Shown: positions 1 to 7,518, counted from the stretch's first letter. The stretch: 18,914 nucleotides of DNA from Thermoproteota archaeon (GCA_003661265.1 QMVU01000001.1:1-18914), one strand, 5' to 3'. Notes: generated from the letters alone by a model not told the origin. Translations and numbers: made by a program.

Positions 1-77
1 ATCCACCATAGGATAAGCCATCCTAGGCAGGTAAAGAGGATTAAGACCCAGATCCTTTCAACTCCGAAGCTAATCAT
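1..77 (-). CDS. Partial membrane protein, first 25 codons only
   Basis: The reverse strand opens with ATG at 77-75 and stays open to the window edge. The peptide begins MISFGVERIWVLILFTCLG and continues hydrophobic with several tryptophans, so it is an N-terminal membrane segment. The start overlaps the stop of the preceding gene (70-1020) by 8 bp, the same overlap as between that gene and the DUF58 gene, which suggests translational coupling in one transcript. Family knowledge: DUF58 genes are often followed by VWA-domain (BatA-like) or transglutaminase-like membrane proteins that start with such a segment. Which one this is cannot be told from 25 residues. Confidence 0.55.
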   Translation of the reverse strand, partial: MISFGVERIWVLILFTCLGWLILWW

Positions 78-1020
78 CGGGTCTCTCCTCCCTTCCTGCC
101 CCGGAGCCGACGTCTCCTTGCTGGCCTGCCTGCTGACAGGCACAGGGGAACTGCATCAGGGCCTTGAACCTTCCTACGTGATAGGCAAACCTTCCCGCCT
201 TTCCTGGGTTGAGGTTTTCGGAAGCCTGAATCGCTGCCTTAACCCCTTCTTCCTCCAGAAGCTCTTTAAGGTCGATATATGCTCCCGATTCTAGTGAGAG
301 CGCTGCTTCAAGGATCTTCTCTACCTCCTGAGGTCTCTCCTTCACTAAGAGGAAAAGCGATATTATTTGGTCCAGCTCATCTGCGAGCTGCTCCAGCTTC
401 GATTGGGATCCGTTTACCACTTGTTCATGAGCCTCTGAAAGCAAGGAACTCCTATCTACCTCAATGAGACTTGAGATCGCGTCTCCGACAAGCTTTCGGG
501 ACTCCAAGACCTTTGATTCGATGCCGTTCCAGATCGCTAGGGCCTCGGAAACGTTTCCCTTCAGTAGGAGATCTAAAGCAAGCATAAGGCTTGGTCTAGC
601 TTGATCCAAAAGATATGCGGCTTCGCTTGCATTTATTGAAGCTGAAGATACGTTCTCATAGCAATAGGTCGCGTTAAGCAGCCTTTCCCTTAAGGAACCG
701 CCGACGGTTTCCTTTACAACATCTTCAACCTCCATGAGGGAGCTGAAAGTTAGCTCAGACTTAGCTTCTACTTCTAAAATCTCAGAATCTTTTACATCTG
801 ACCAGAGAGACTCGTAGGCTAGGTCTGAGGAAAGATTGATTGATCTGACTGAGAGTTCAGCTAACGGAGCTAGATCCTTCACTTTCTCCGGGTTTACCCT
901 TCTCTTGCTCCCAAGAGATATTAAGGGGTGGAAGAACGCTGCCATTAGGAGCAGGAGCAGCAAAACTATTCCAAGAACTGCTACCTCTCTAGCACTAATT
1001 GAATGCCTGAGTTTAGGCAT
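70..1020 (-). CDS. Membrane-anchored helical protein of a MoxR/DUF58 operon, unknown function
   Basis: This 316-aa protein has one strong hydrophobic segment at about residues 14-37, after a short basic N-terminus (MPKLRHSISAR), so it is probably a signal anchor with the rest outside the cell. The remainder is mostly alpha-helical and acidic, with heptad-like stretches. It holds six N-x-S/T sequons (NLS, NAT, NVS, NAS, NVS, NGS), as expected for an archaeal N-glycosylated surface protein. Near the C-terminus is a CAC pair followed by a Gln/Gly-rich tail. I do not recognise the family. It starts at ATG 1020, overlapping the DUF58 stop by 8 bp, and its stop overlaps the next start by 8 bp. By position it is probably an accessory of the MoxR/DUF58/VWA-type system. 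Function unassigned. Confidence 0.75.
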   Translation of the reverse strand: MPKLRHSISAREVAVLGIVLLLLLLMAAFFHPLISLGSKRRVNPEKVKDLAPLAELSVRSINLSSDLAYESLWSDVKDSEILEVEAKSELTFSSLMEVEDVVKETVGGSLRERLLNATYCYENVSSASINASEAAYLLDQARPSLMLALDLLLKGNVSEALAIWNGIESKVLESRKLVGDAISSLIEVDRSSLLSEAHEQVVNGSQSKLEQLADELDQIISLFLLVKERPQEVEKILEAALSLESGAYIDLKELLEEEGVKAAIQASENLNPGKAGRFAYHVGRFKALMQFPCACQQAGQQGDVGSGAGREERPDD

Positions 1021-1903
1021 AGGCCATCTCCCTCGAGTTAACGTATAACCAAGCCAACCTTGTTCCGGACTGCTTTACCCCCTTAATCCCAACGAATTCT
1101 ACACTAGGGACACCCCATCTCCTCAGAATAGATCCTATTCTCGCCCTGTGGAGAAGAAGCTCATCGGATATTTCCTCCTTTGAGAGCTCCAGGAAGGAAG
1201 CCCCGCTCTCCGGATCCAGTATTAGGGAGGACCCTATTTTTGGGAGGGATATCTCGCTCTTGTCCGAGGAGAATACGATGCCAATCCCATTCTTAACGAC
1301 CCTCATGGCTCCAAGAAAGCTTGAAAGCTCTTCTGGCCTGTGAGCCATGTCAGTTATCAGTATTACCGGGCTTCTCCTCCTGGCAAGCCTCAGAACAATC
1401 CTCTTTATCTCCTCAAGGTCCGTCATGCCTCCAGCTCCAGGTCCCCTGCATATGTAGGCGATGGTTGCGTAGGCTGCAAGTCCGGGATCTATGTGGGGAA
1501 GAACGAGGGGCTCCCCTTTTCCGGCAACTATGACGGTTATCCTGTCATCTAGGTTCAGGGCAAGGGTTGCTAAGAACGAGATAGCATATATCCCTGCAGC
1601 AAGCTTCTCCTTGTAATCCATGGAGGCCGATGCATCAAGTATAAGGACAGACTCCAAGGATCTCTCAGCCCTCCTTTCTCTAAGGATGAACTTCCGCCTT
1701 CCGTCTGAGCCTATGGCCCTGCTGGAGAGCCTCCAATCTATGAACCTGAAATCGTCTCCGGGGGCGTATTCCCTGTAATCCTCAGGCTCTACACCTATAC
1801 CCCTTGTCCTCACAGCTGTCTGCCCGACTAGATAAGGCCTTGCCCTTCTTCTAGCTGTTTCAATCAGTCTTGTAGCGATTGAGCACAGGTCTTGGGAGCC
1901 CAA
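1013..1903 (-). CDS. DUF58 family protein (VWA-like fold), MoxR partner
   Basis: The 296-aa protein carries the DUF58 signature at about residues 41-57, including REYAPGDDFRFIDW, followed by a VWA/MIDAS-like DASAS motif at residues 90-94 after a hydrophobic strand (SVLILD). A later ITDM segment fits the next VWA strand. The length matches ordinary DUF58 proteins, and no transmembrane helix is evident. DUF58 proteins are usually encoded with MoxR AAA+ ATPases and are thought to act with them on membrane or metal-requiring targets. Here the MoxR gene is nearby but divergent (2833-3891). The start is TTG at 1903; a GGAG sits directly against it, too close for a normal ribosome site, and the TATA-like element at 1927-1940 lies at leaderless spacing. 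A later start cannot be excluded. Confidence 0.88.
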   Translation of the reverse strand: MGSQDLCSIATRLIETARRRARPYLVGQTAVRTRGIGVEPEDYREYAPGDDFRFIDWRLSSRAIGSDGRRKFILRERRAERSLESVLILDASASMDYKEKLAAGIYAISFLATLALNLDDRITVIVAGKGEPLVLPHIDPGLAAYATIAYICRGPGAGGMTDLEEIKRIVLRLARRRSPVILITDMAHRPEELSSFLGAMRVVKNGIGIVFSSDKSEISLPKIGSSLILDPESGASFLELSKEEISDELLLHRARIGSILRRWGVPSVEFVGIKGVKQSGTRLAWLYVNSREMAYA

Positions 1904-1926
1904 CTCCTAGATATTGTATGGTGTGC

Positions 1927-1940
1927 CTTTTTATCTTAAC
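1927..1940. promoter_or_regulatory. Shared AT-rich element between divergent genes
   Basis: A CTTTTTATCTTAAC block lies between the DUF58 start (1903, leftward) and the PRC-barrel gene ATG (1956, rightward). Read to the right it resembles an archaeal TATA box about 22-25 bp before 1956. Read to the left (GTTAAGATAAAAAG) it lies about 25-30 bp before the TTG at 1903. Only about 52 bp separate the two starts, so one TBP site may serve both directions, giving two leaderless mRNAs. This is inferred from spacing only. Confidence 0.4.
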
Positions 1941-1955
1941 CTGTTTGATTGCAAG

Positions 1956-2768
1956 ATGCCCCGATTCTATGAGGAGGAAGAGCTAAGGGGAGCTCTTGTA
2001 GTTGACAGCGAGGGGCTCATATATGGGAATGTCTCCAGGATATCGGTCGAGGAAGATGGTGTGAAACTGCACGTAAGCGTTAGAGTTCGAGCCGAGGTTG
2101 AGGAGGTCGATATCGGGAGGCTTAGGGAGCTACTAAAGGATAAAATCCCTGAAGGGGCTGAGGACAAAGAATTGATATCTTTAGCCAGATCTCTTGGCCT
2201 TGAGCTTCCCAAGAAGAAGGTGGAGAAGGAACTTCAGCACGAGAAAGGTGTTGTGCCAGTAGAGCAAATAGCATGCATAGCTGAGGGGGACGACATCAAA
2301 GTTGTGGTGTTATCGACACCTAGGGAAGCAAAGTACAGGGGAATAACCGAAAGAAATCCGGAATACGCTGACTTAGCCAGGATAGAGGGGAAGATGGTCG
2401 TATCCATGTCAGGGGAGGTTCTAGGGGAGGCAATAGGGGTCGTCATAAGCGCTGGGAGGCCTGGAATAAGGGTTAAGAGGTTAGCGGCAAAGAGGACGAT
2501 AAATTGGCTTCGATTCCTGAGGGACTTGAGGAAGGAGAGGAGGAATGCAGCTCTGAGGTTGGAGGCAAAGCTGGATCCCTACAAAAACCCGAAGGTTCCG
2601 ATAGATGAGTTGGAAAAGCTGGTCCTTCTCCTTAAGGAAGAGGGGGTAGATCCAAGCTTGCTTGATAACTACACTGAGGAGCCAGAAAAGCGCTACTATG
2701 TCGATGTTCCTTGGGACGACGTCCAGAAGGTGGGAGATGTTGTGCTCCTAAGGGCAAAGTTTGCATGA
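1956..2768 (+). CDS. PRC-barrel-like protein, possible cytosolic adaptor
   Basis: From ATG 1956 the product is 270 aa, soluble, with no membrane segment. Two stretches resemble PRC-barrel strands: one near the N-terminus (ELRGALVVDSEGLIYGNV followed by a beta-rich segment) and one near the middle (GKMVVSMSGEVLGEAIGVV). They are separated and followed by charged helical regions, including an Arg/Lys-rich helix around residues 175-195. The open frame extends back to ATG 1914, but 1956 starts MPRFYEEEEL and lies at leaderless distance from the TATA-like element at 1927-1940, so I prefer it. Archaeal PRC-barrel proteins are mostly small and poorly understood; some bind RNA or ribosome-related partners, others membrane complexes. 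The MoxR gene follows 64 bp downstream. Family call moderate, role unknown. Confidence 0.7.
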   Translation: MPRFYEEEELRGALVVDSEGLIYGNVSRISVEEDGVKLHVSVRVRAEVEEVDIGRLRELLKDKIPEGAEDKELISLARSLGLELPKKKVEKELQHEKGVVPVEQIACIAEGDDIKVVVLSTPREAKYRGITERNPEYADLARIEGKMVVSMSGEVLGEAIGVVISAGRPGIRVKRLAAKRTINWLRFLRDLRKERRNAALRLEAKLDPYKNPKVPIDELEKLVLLLKEEGVDPSLLDNYTEEPEKRYYVDVPWDDVQKVGDVVLLRAKFA

Positions 2769-2798
2769 GATAAAAGCAGTTCTAATCCAGGGGCAAAA

Positions 2799-2806
2799 CT
2801 ATATAG
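2799..2806 (+). promoter_or_regulatory. TATA-like box upstream of moxR
   Basis: CTATATAG lies about 30 bp upstream of the ATG at 2833, and a purine-rich GGAGAGGAG occupies 2824-2832 directly before that ATG. The spacing supports an internal promoter and the 2833 start. Confidence 0.4.
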
Positions 2807-2832
2807 TGATCGGACTCCTGTTAGGAGAGGAG

Positions 2833-3891
2833 ATGGAGGTTAAGGAGATAGAGAAGATAACGTCAAGAATAATTTCATCGCTGAACAGGGCCATAATAGG
2901 GTACGAAAAGGAGATCAAACTCATTATCGTGGCCCTGCTATCAAACGGCCATGTCCTCCTAGAGGGAGTTCCTGGAATTGCCAAGACAACTGCTGTAAAG
3001 GGATTAGCGAGGCTCATAGGTCTCGATATGGTGAATATCGAGATAAACGGGACACCCTTCAAGGGCCTGAGCAGGGTTCAGTGCACCCCAGACCTAATGC
3101 CCTCCGACATAACGGGGAGCCTAATCTACAATCCAAAGGAGCTGAGATTTGAGCCGAGGTTTGGGCCCGTATTCAGCTACATCCTGTTAGCTGATGAGAT
3201 AAATAGGGCAATACCCAGAACTCAGTCGGCTCTCCTCCAAGCAATGCAGGAGAGGGAGGTAACCATAGGTGACAGGACGTACAAACTGGAGTACAGGGAT
3301 AAGGGAAAGTTCTTCTTCGTTCTTGCTACCCAGAATCCCGTTGAGTACGAGGGAACCTATCCCCTCCCGGAAGCCCAGCTTGACAGGTTTCTCATGAGGA
3401 TAGTGATGGAATATCCCAGAACTCTTGAGGAAGAGAAGCAGATACTCAGGCTTCATATGACGAGGTTGACCGAACCCATAGAGGAGCTCGATAAGGTGGT
3501 AGATCCGGAGTGGATAATATCAGCGCAGGAATCAATAGCTGCGAACGTAAAGGTTCCTGAATCCACACTAGAGTACATAACTCGGGGAATTAGGTACACG
3601 AGGCCGGAGATGTTTGAGCCAGCTAGGGAGTCGCTTCTCTTGGGCGCAAGCCCAAGGGCTGGGATCTACCTCATGAGGGCTGCAAAGGTTCATGCAGCAC
3701 TTAGAGGAAGCGAAGAGGTCCTGCCGGAGGATGTAGATGCTGTAGCTCCTGCTGTCTTAAATCACAGACTGATTCCAAATCCCGAAAAACTAGTTGAGCT
3801 TAGAATGAGCGGCGAAGTTTTCACTTCATCCTATAGGATAGCTAAGGAAGTGATAGAGCTGGCTTTAAGGACAGCGAAAGGAGAGTTATGA
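2833..3891 (+). CDS. moxR: MoxR-family AAA+ ATPase
   Basis: From ATG 2833 the protein is 352 aa, the usual MoxR size. It shows Walker A GVPGIAKT at about residues 45-52, Walker B with ADEINRA near residue 120, the sensor-1 ATQNP near 166-170 followed by the MoxR hallmark GTYPLPEAQLDRF, and sensor 2 SPRAG near 274. MoxR ATPases form hexameric rings that remodel or activate protein complexes, typically with DUF58 and VWA proteins; the divergent DUF58 operon at 1-1903 is the obvious partner. The frame is open back to TTG 2761, overlapping the previous gene, but homologues usually begin close to EVKEIEKITSRI, and the promoter-like box and purine-rich site favour 2833. Substrate unknown. Confidence 0.92.
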   Translation: MEVKEIEKITSRIISSLNRAIIGYEKEIKLIIVALLSNGHVLLEGVPGIAKTTAVKGLARLIGLDMVNIEINGTPFKGLSRVQCTPDLMPSDITGSLIYNPKELRFEPRFGPVFSYILLADEINRAIPRTQSALLQAMQEREVTIGDRTYKLEYRDKGKFFFVLATQNPVEYEGTYPLPEAQLDRFLMRIVMEYPRTLEEEKQILRLHMTRLTEPIEELDKVVDPEWIISAQESIAANVKVPESTLEYITRGIRYTRPEMFEPARESLLLGASPRAGIYLMRAAKVHAALRGSEEVLPEDVDAVAPAVLNHRLIPNPEKLVELRMSGEVFTSSYRIAKEVIELALRTAKGEL

Positions 3892-4038
3892 TGTTTGCTG
3901 TCAAAAGCAGGCGACATGCGGCTTCTTGAGGGTTCAATAATTAAAGATCGGCTAGTTCGGTTGTAGTGTACAGTGCGGGGTCGATAATAGCTCATTATTA
4001 TTTAGTTTAACTACTAATACTTGACAGGAGAGCATTTG

Positions 4039-4050
4039 CCCTCTAGAGGG
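4039..4050. repeat. 12-bp perfect palindrome in a convergent intergenic region
   Basis: CCCTCTAGAGGG lies in the 203-bp gap between the converging moxR (ends 3891) and DUF1634 (ends 4095) genes. It could help end transcription from either side or be chance. The rest of 3892-4094 is AT-rich with no credible gene: the only ATG after moxR opens a 12-codon frame. Confidence 0.3.
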
Positions 4051-4094
4051 AAGGAGGAAAAGAAAATCCAGAAATTTAGAAGGAATAAGCGATT

Positions 4095-4478
4095 CTAACG
4101 AATTACAAGGCTTATTGTTATCACCAGCATTACGAACGACGTTAGTAGGGTGTACTTGTAGTTCTCAGTTAAAGCGAAGTAAGCTACTGATAGCACTCCC
4201 CTCAGATAGGGGGTTAGCATCAAAACAGCCAGACCAAGGGACATCAGATTAGTGTAACTTGGCCTCCTCAGGGCTGAGCGAACAGTCCTCGCGATGTATG
4301 AGAAGAAGTTTTCCTCTCTAATGCACAACTCTTGATTTAAGTTGATGTTGACATTATTGCCGTTAGATACATAGAGGATAAGTCCAAGTACCTCCAAGGA
4401 AAGAGCTGTTATCACACAAACGAGTAAGGAGTATCCTATAATCGACTCAAGGGCAATGTACTCGCTCTTACGAGACAA
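4095..4478 (-). CDS. DUF1634 family membrane protein, partner of TauE/SafE exporter
   Basis: The 127-aa protein has three hydrophobic segments (about residues 13-37, 77-95 and 105-126). The first is followed by a polar Asn-rich loop, and a short charged stretch precedes the second. Length, topology and position match DUF1634, a small membrane protein family encoded next to TauE/SafE permeases in archaea and bacteria. It starts with TTG at 4478 and overlaps the TauE/SafE stop by 11 bp, so the two are almost surely co-translated. The likely role is as an accessory subunit of the exporter, by association only. Confidence 0.75.
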   Translation of the reverse strand: MSRKSEYIALESIIGYSLLVCVITALSLEVLGLILYVSNGNNVNINLNQELCIREENFFSYIARTVRSALRRPSYTNLMSLGLAVLMLTPYLRGVLSVAYFALTENYKYTLLTSFVMLVITISLVIR

Positions 4479-5304
4479 CTGAAGTCACCCCCTTGTATAT
4501 CATCTGAGCCATCAGGTAGACTAACACAACGATGAAGAGCAGACGAACTGTCCTGTTTGACAGTTTGTTAAGGATCCGTGTCCCTGCTAGAGATCCAATA
4601 GTCGTTCCTATGGCCATAGGAGCAGCCAAGGTCAGGTTGATGAGACCCGAAGCTATGAACACGCTGGATCCAGCGAGGGCCGTCATGCCTATTATGAAGT
4701 TACTGGTGGAACTCGATACTTTTGAGGGCATCCTCAGTATCAGCTCCTGTACAGCTACTTTGAACGCTCCAGCCCCTATTCCGAGCATGCCGGCGGCCAA
4801 TCCAGCTATTACCATCCCCAAACCTCCCCACAGGGCGTTTGTCATCTTGTAGCGAATCTCCCTACCAACAGCTTCGTCGAAGTACGATCCCTCTAACTCC
4901 AGCCACTTAGAAATCCTGTCCTGAACCGCGCTCTCATAAATTCTCTCTCCTGTCTCGCGTCTGATCCCGTAGAAAGAGGTCGCCAGGAAGGCAGCGAAGA
5001 AGAAGTAAAGGTACTTGCTAGGAGCAAAGAGAGCGATGTATGCTCCAATTATGGCCCCAGTAACCGTGAAGATCTCGAGATACATCGCTGCCTTTATGTT
5101 TGTTAGCCTTTCTCTCACGTAAGCGGAGGCAGATCCGCTGGAAGTTGCTATGATAGTGATCATGCTGTTTGCTATTGCGTACTTCACGGGGACTCCAACG
5201 GCTACGAGGAAGGGTACCATAATTGAGCCGCCGCCAAGCCCCGTAATTGCACCCAGAAATCCCGCGAAGGACGAAACCAACAGCACTATTACTATGCTGA
5301 CCAT
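4468..5304 (-). CDS. TauE/SafE family sulfite/anion exporter, copy 1
   Basis: This 278-aa integral membrane protein has two homologous halves. The first contains GAITGLGGGSIMVPFLVAVG near the N-terminus; the second contains AGMLGIGAGAFKVAVQE around residue 170, in which the usual GGG is GAG. About eight membrane helices are evident, with a polar cytoplasmic loop of about 45 residues between the halves. TauE/SafE permeases export sulfite, sulfoacetate or related organic anions, and some import sulfur compounds; the substrate cannot be read from sequence. It starts at ATG 5304. A TATA-like TTTATAG on the minus strand (about 5328-5335) lies at leaderless or near-leaderless spacing. It forms an operon with DUF1634 and is divergent from a second TauE/SafE gene at 5401. 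Confidence 0.88.
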   Translation of the reverse strand: MVSIVIVLLVSSFAGFLGAITGLGGGSIMVPFLVAVGVPVKYAIANSMITIIATSSGSASAYVRERLTNIKAAMYLEIFTVTGAIIGAYIALFAPSKYLYFFFAAFLATSFYGIRRETGERIYESAVQDRISKWLELEGSYFDEAVGREIRYKMTNALWGGLGMVIAGLAAGMLGIGAGAFKVAVQELILRMPSKVSSSTSNFIIGMTALAGSSVFIASGLINLTLAAPMAIGTTIGSLAGTRILNKLSNRTVRLLFIVVLVYLMAQMIYKGVTSVVS

Positions 5305-5381
5305 ACGTCAGATGCCCCACCTGGTTACTCTATAAACCTAATTGGCTATCATCGTCCCCGCAATCATCCTGATCCAGCAAG

Positions 5382-5390
5382 ATAATATAG
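5382..5390 (+). promoter_or_regulatory. TATA-like box of TauE/SafE copy 2
   Basis: ATAATATAG is centred about 27 bp before GTG 5413 and about 36 bp before GTG 5422. It supports a rightward transcript starting around 5411-5415. Confidence 0.4.
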
Positions 5391-5400
5391 TACTTGGCGG

Positions 5401-6246
5401 TTGCTTCCTGAGGTGCCCGACGTGATAACGCAGTTCCTAGTGTTTGCAGTCGCCATACTTATAGGAATTATAGCTGCAATGGTCGGGATAGGCGGAGGAG
5501 CGCTCATGGTCCCGATAATGGTCCTCCTTCTCGGAGTGGAGCCGCACCAAGCGGTTGGAACAAGCCTTCACGTGATCATACTGACCGCGACCTCGTCGAC
5601 GATAGCATATTACATGCAGAGGAGGATCGATTTCAAGGTCGGACTCCTTATGCCCATGATGACGATACCTGGATCGATCCTCGGAGCTTACACAACGAAA
5701 TTCATCTCCCCTAAGGGATTGGTAGGCGTGTTTGGGCTTTTCCTAATGCTAATAGCGGTAAAAATGATGACTTCAAAGGGGAAAACGGGGAAAAATGAGA
5801 GAAAAGACCCCTCTCGCGAGTTCTCAGGAGACGAGGGCACGAGGACCCTGGTGGATAGAGATGGAAAGGTCTTCAGATACAGGCCAAGGCTTAAGGAAGG
5901 CCTGCTTCTAGGGTTCTTGGCCGGATATGCATCAGGTTTCCTCGGTATAGGTGGAGGAGCGCTCATGGTCCCGATACTTAACCTAGTAGTTGGTCTACCC
6001 ATCCACCTTGCCGTCGCCACCTCCATGTTCATCATGATCTTCTCAGCCACCTTCGGGGCGGCGACCCACTTCCTGATGGGAAACCTTGTTCCAGAGTACG
6101 TTGTTCTCCTAGGAGCTGGCGTGATATTGGGGGCTCAGACAGGTGCAAGAATAGCGAAGAGGCTCAGGGCTTCCAAGCTTAGGACAGCCTTCGCGATAGT
6201 CCTGATGTTCACTGGTCTGAGGATGTTGTTGAAAGCCCTAGGCTAG
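5401..6246 (+). CDS. TauE/SafE family sulfite/anion exporter, copy 2
   Basis: The product is up to 281 aa with about eight membrane helices in two repeats. Each repeat carries MVGIGGGALMVPI or FLGIGGGALMVPI (residues near 27 and 180). A basic, polar loop (about residues 125-160) divides the halves. The motif is complete in both halves, unlike copy 1. The start is uncertain: TTG 5401, GTG 5413 (leaderless spacing from the TATA-like box) and GTG 5422 (preceded by GAGGTG at 5410-5415) are all in frame. A divergent pair of TauE/SafE paralogues suggests two exporters for related anions or a two-protein system; there is no direct evidence for a substrate. No DUF1634 accompanies this copy. Confidence 0.88.
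   Translation: MLPEVPDVITQFLVFAVAILIGIIAAMVGIGGGALMVPIMVLLLGVEPHQAVGTSLHVIILTATSSTIAYYMQRRIDFKVGLLMPMMTIPGSILGAYTTKFISPKGLVGVFGLFLMLIAVKMMTSKGKTGKNERKDPSREFSGDEGTRTLVDRDGKVFRYRPRLKEGLLLGFLAGYASGFLGIGGGALMVPILNLVVGLPIHLAVATSMFIMIFSATFGAATHFLMGNLVPEYVVLLGAGVILGAQTGARIAKRLRASKLRTAFAIVLMFTGLRMLLKALG
5494..5517 (+). repeat. 24-bp identical repeat within TauE copy 2, first half
   Basis: These 24 bases are identical to 5953-5976 and encode the GGALMVP motif in each half of the exporter. The flanks diverge at synonymous positions. Confidence 0.85.
5953..5976 (+). repeat. 24-bp identical repeat within TauE copy 2, second half
   Basis: Second copy of the repeat at 5494-5517. Confidence 0.85.
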
Positions 6247-6317
6247 CCCTGAGGCATCTTATCGCGGAAATCAATCTTTTAAGCGAAGCTTCTTTAGTCA
6301 CATGGGGCAGTTGTCCT

Positions 6318-7211
6318 TTGCTTCCGCCTAAGGTCCTGTTGTCCTACTACGTGAGGGCAATGAAGTCAACCCTAGTGCTGATCTCAGTCCTTGGAACCCT
6401 ATTCTTCGCAGCTTGGTGGATTAGTGGTGCCGATGTAGGAAGGGTCTTTCAGATAGTACAGCTTCAGGAAGCTCCAGAGAAAATCTCAGAGTGGATCATA
6501 TTCCTATCTACAGCTCTATTGAAGTTTGCCCCGGTTTTCGGCTTCGTTGAGATAAAAACGCTTAGCGAGGAGGAAAAGATGGAGCTGAAAGCGTCTGCTA
6601 TGGAAGATCATATAATCCTGGTGGGATTGGGACACTTAGGAAGGAGAGTGGCCGATCTCCTACAAAAAAGGGGTAAGGAGTTCGTGGTCATCGTCCTACC
6701 AAGGGATAAGGAGAGGAACGAGTGCTTGGATGAGTTAAAGGCTAAAGGGATTCCGGTGATATTCGGGGATGCCTCCCTATCCAGAACCTTGAAGAGGGCG
6801 AACGTGAAGAAGGCTAAAGCCCTTCTGATCACGATAGACGACGACCTGATCAACTCTGTGATTGCTGAGAGGGCTAAAGAGCTCAATCCGAGCATAAGGA
6901 TAGTCGCTAGGGTCTTCAGAGAAGAGCTTGCTAAGATGCTTAGGTCCAGCGGGGATGTGGACGTGGCAATAAGCACAACTCTGGCTTCCTCCCAGCTCTT
7001 CTTGGCAGGAGCCCTTTACGATGTGGTAATCTCCGTTCCACCGCTGGCTCCGGTAAGGGTAGAAAAGGGCTCAGAAATGGAAGGAAAAAATGTAGGAGAG
7101 CTGGAGGAGATGGGAGTCTACGTTATAGGCGTGCTCGTTGGGGATAAGTGGATTGCCCCTCCAAAGGACCGCATCATAAAGCAGGGCGATGTGATCCTGG
7201 TTCAGCTTTGA
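6318..7211 (+). CDS. Membrane-anchored RCK (TrkA-N/TrkA-C) protein without a potassium filter
   Basis: The 297-aa product has an N-terminal hydrophobic helix (STLVLISVLGTLFFAAWW) and a second weaker hydrophobic stretch, then a full RCK unit. The Rossmann motif LVGLGHLGRRVADLL is near residue 100; GDASLSRTLKRANV and a TIDDDLINS stretch are typical TrkA-N. A C-terminal TrkA-C domain (VEKGSEMEGKNVGELEEMG to the end) follows. RCK domains bind nucleotides or cations and gate potassium channels and transporters. The space between the hydrophobic segments has no T-x-GYG filter, so this is not an ordinary 2TM channel. It may regulate a separate transporter or be a degenerate channel. Starts TTG 6318, GTG 6351 and ATG 6360 are in frame. 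A TTTTAAG box at 6276-6282 suggests transcription from about 6305. Confidence 0.85.
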   Translation: MLPPKVLLSYYVRAMKSTLVLISVLGTLFFAAWWISGADVGRVFQIVQLQEAPEKISEWIIFLSTALLKFAPVFGFVEIKTLSEEEKMELKASAMEDHIILVGLGHLGRRVADLLQKRGKEFVVIVLPRDKERNECLDELKAKGIPVIFGDASLSRTLKRANVKKAKALLITIDDDLINSVIAERAKELNPSIRIVARVFREELAKMLRSSGDVDVAISTTLASSQLFLAGALYDVVISVPPLAPVRVEKGSEMEGKNVGELEEMGVYVIGVLVGDKWIAPPKDRIIKQGDVILVQL

Positions 7212-7463
7212 TCCAACCGAATAGCGCGCTCTACGTGGTTTAGGCTTCATTCCAATTCTCCTTCCCTTCCTTTGCCCGGTCCAGTCCATGAACTTTAGGT
7301 GAAGCTTCGTCCCTGCTATGATGAAGGCTAAGGTAAATAGTAAGAAAGAGGGAAATGACGATTTTTAAGGAGAGGAGGCGAGATAAATCATGTAAAGATC
7401 TTGGCTGACTTTTGATAAGGGTCTCGGATCTAACATACATTCCTCAGCAAGTCTCACAAGTTC

Positions 7464-7497
7464 GGGGATCTCCTAGCACCTGCATGCACAGATCCCC
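7464..7497. repeat. Inverted repeat with 8-bp perfect arms (possible terminator or RNA hairpin)
   Basis: GGGGATCT (7464-7471) pairs with AGATCCCC (7490-7497) around an 18-nt loop. It lies in the 307-bp gap between the converging RCK gene and the membrane protein at 7519-8337, about 20 bp past the latter's stop. The rest of 7212-7518 holds no convincing gene. A plus-strand TTTTTAAG box near 7360 could start a short RNA ending at this hairpin. Confidence 0.4.
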
Positions 7498-7518
7498 TGT
7501 AGGCTAAAAGGGAGAAGT

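Noticed and set aside
7317..7410. C/D box small RNA (ATGATGA near 7318 and a distant CTGA)
   Set aside because: The boxes are about 90 nt apart with no convincing D' and C' boxes, longer than usual archaeal C/D RNAs.
7240..7440. Minus-strand 66-aa frame in the convergent gap
   Set aside because: No family, no promoter or ribosome site, and it lies in probable non-coding sequence.
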